NCBI GenBank assembly: GCA_016180605.1
Contig: JACPAW010000028.1
Span: forward strand, 1,507-7,190
Length of the DNA stretch: 5,684 bases
Source: Candidatus Omnitrophota bacterium
GTDB taxonomy: Bacteria > Omnitrophota > Gorgyraeia > Aquiviventales > Aquiviventaceae
Reading direction: 5' to 3'
Every line of letters starts with the position of its first letter. Positions within the stretch are counted from its first letter, which is position 1. The notes below the pieces were generated by a model, which did not search any database, had not been told where the DNA came from, and worked only from the letters and a program-made list of their open reading frames with translations. The translations under genes were made by a program, and so were the position numbers. This document shows positions 4,799 through 5,684 of the stretch, in pieces.

Positions 4799-5611
4799 CT
4801 ATTGAAAGAATTGACGCGTTCTGCCACACCCATCACCTGACCCAGGAAGCGGCTGGCAAGACGGTTGGTTGAAGTGCGAGGGTTCATCGGTTACGAAGAA
4901 ACGGTATCGAGGCTTGGCACTTCCGTCACAAAGCGTATCCGCCCCCATGAGGACTCCGCGCACCTCGGCTGCGGTTTGCTGGGCGGAATCCACAAGTGTG
5001 GTGCTCGACCCCAGCACCTCCTGGATAACCGGTGCTAAGAGAGGATAGTGGGTGCATCCGAGAATGAGCGTATCGATGCGCTGCCGTTTCAGAGTGGTCA
5101 GGTAATGGTTCGCGATTTGACGCGAAATACCTCCATTTAGCCAACCTTCCTCGACCAGCGGCACGAACAAAGGGCAGCTTTGGGAAAATACCTTCACTCG
5201 AGGATCGATTCTGCGAATCGCCATCTCGTAGGCAAGGCTCTTGATCGTCGCATTCGTCCCGATCACTCCCACGCGCTTAGTCCGCGTTTGCCTGACCGCC
5301 GCCAACGCTCCGGGGCGGATCACCCCGATGATGGGAACCTTGAAATACTTGCGAAGAGTCGGCAGCGCCCAAGAGGAAGAGGTATTGCAAGCAATCACGA
5401 TGCACTTGACGTCGAACCGCAATAGAAACTCCACATTCTCCAGCGAAAAACGGACAATCGTGCTTTTTGACTTCGTCCCGTAAGGAACACGCGCGGTATC
5501 TCCGAAATAAATAATCGATTCTGACGGAAGATCCTCGATGAGAGCCTTGACAACCGTCAAGCCCCCGATTCCGGAATCAAAAACTCCAATAGGTCGCCTC
5601 ACCCCATTCAT
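4799..5611 (-). CDS. murI: Glutamate racemase
   Basis: This 270-aa cytosolic, cofactor-independent racemase converts L-glutamate to D-glutamate for the peptidoglycan stem peptide. Motifs: GVFDSGIGGLTV (9-20, acidic residue D12 with S13), YFGDTARVPYGTKS (35-48), IACNTSSS (73-80, first catalytic cysteine C75) and LGCTHYPLL (184-192, second catalytic cysteine C186 with H188). Both cysteines and the aspartate are intact, so it should be active. The family most often has ACNTAS where this protein has ACNTSS, a mild change. The C-terminal end FFVTDEPSHFNQ is typical, followed by a Gly/Arg-rich tail. CAGGA (5619-5623) stands seven bases before the ATG and supports this start. It is the first gene of murI-rph-rdgB. 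A heptamer repeat array ends just upstream of the ribosome-binding site, in the presumed leader or promoter. Confidence 0.97.
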   Translation of the reverse strand: MNGVRRPIGVFDSGIGGLTVVKALIEDLPSESIIYFGDTARVPYGTKSKSTIVRFSLENVEFLLRFDVKCIVIACNTSSSWALPTLRKYFKVPIIGVIRPGALAAVRQTRTKRVGVIGTNATIKSLAYEMAIRRIDPRVKVFSQSCPLFVPLVEEGWLNGGISRQIANHYLTTLKRQRIDTLILGCTHYPLLAPVIQEVLGSSTTLVDSAQQTAAEVRGVLMGADTLCDGSAKPRYRFFVTDEPSHFNQPSCQPLPGSGDGCGRTRQFFQ

Positions 5612-5627
5612 CCTGCATTCCTGTTCT

Positions 5628-5655
5628 GTGTGCTGAGTGCTGGCTGCTGTGTGCT
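5628..5655. repeat. Heptanucleotide tandem repeat, array 3 (upstream of murI)
   Basis: Four exact 7-bp units read on the plus strand: GTGTGCT, GAGTGCT, GGCTGCT, GTGTGCT. On the minus strand they are AGCACAC, AGCAGCC, AGCACTC and AGCACAC, the same family as arrays 1 and 2 but on the opposite strand. A degenerate fifth unit (5621-5627) runs into the murI ribosome-binding site. The rest of 5612-5684 shows no convincing promoter hexamers. Confidence 0.85.
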
Positions 5656-5684
5656 TTATTCAGGTCCTTGTTGAGCGTGTTTTA

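Noticed and set aside
4782..4829. GTG start giving a 264-aa RNase PH
   Set aside because: It overlaps the murI end and adds residues before the normal N-terminus. The ATG at 4781 gives the usual family length.
3418..4872. Plus-strand open frames opposite rdgB and rph
   Set aside because: They lie antisense to genes with clear conserved motifs, have no recognisable domains, and are shadows of GC-rich coding sequence.

Overview
This 5.7 kb window looks like chromosomal DNA of a Gram-negative-type bacterium. The inference rests on an inner-membrane-anchored AsmA-like protein, which is typical of organisms with an outer membrane, and on a bacterial-type proline tRNA with a C1-G72 pair. The intergenic regions carry degenerate heptanucleotide repeats and hairpin-rich repeats. 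Such repeats are known from several lineages, including cyanobacteria and many uncultivated phyla. I cannot assign a phylum from sequence alone.

Layout. Positions 1-450 contain no protein gene. They hold a GC-rich hairpin (8-33), a minus-strand tRNA-Pro(UGG) (89-163), and a repeat-rich stretch made of two heptamer arrays (165-199 and 324-386) that flank a hairpin-dense segment (228-316). A 29-bp exact copy (310-338) of the tRNA 5' end plus its upstream flank shows that this stretch arose by local duplication or by insertion of a repeat. A small AbrB/MazE-type DNA-binding protein (451-669, minus) follows, with no toxin gene next to it in this window. It is divergent from a large AsmA-like membrane-anchored protein (787-3417, plus). 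The 117-bp region between them holds a 14-bp perfect palindrome, a TTGACA box facing the AbrB gene, and a TATAAT box six bases before the AsmA-like ATG.

The right half is a compact minus-strand operon, murI (glutamate racemase), rph (RNase PH) and rdgB (ITP/XTP pyrophosphatase), with gaps of 17 and 16 bases. The same association is known in Firmicutes (the racE...rph-ysnA region of Bacillus subtilis). It joins D-glutamate supply for peptidoglycan, 3'-end trimming of tRNA and nucleotide-pool cleaning. rdgB converges on the AsmA-like gene and their 3' coding ends overlap by 62 bp, across a T6-G7 homopolymer.

The protein genes are recognisable housekeeping or envelope genes, and I see no clearly new enzymatic system. 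The features most worth a second look are the non-coding ones: the tRNA-associated repeat complex, a heptamer array abutting the murI ribosome-binding site, a 13-nt perfect complement of the tRNA T-arm just downstream of the tRNA, the divergent palindrome, and the overlapping convergent 3' ends.
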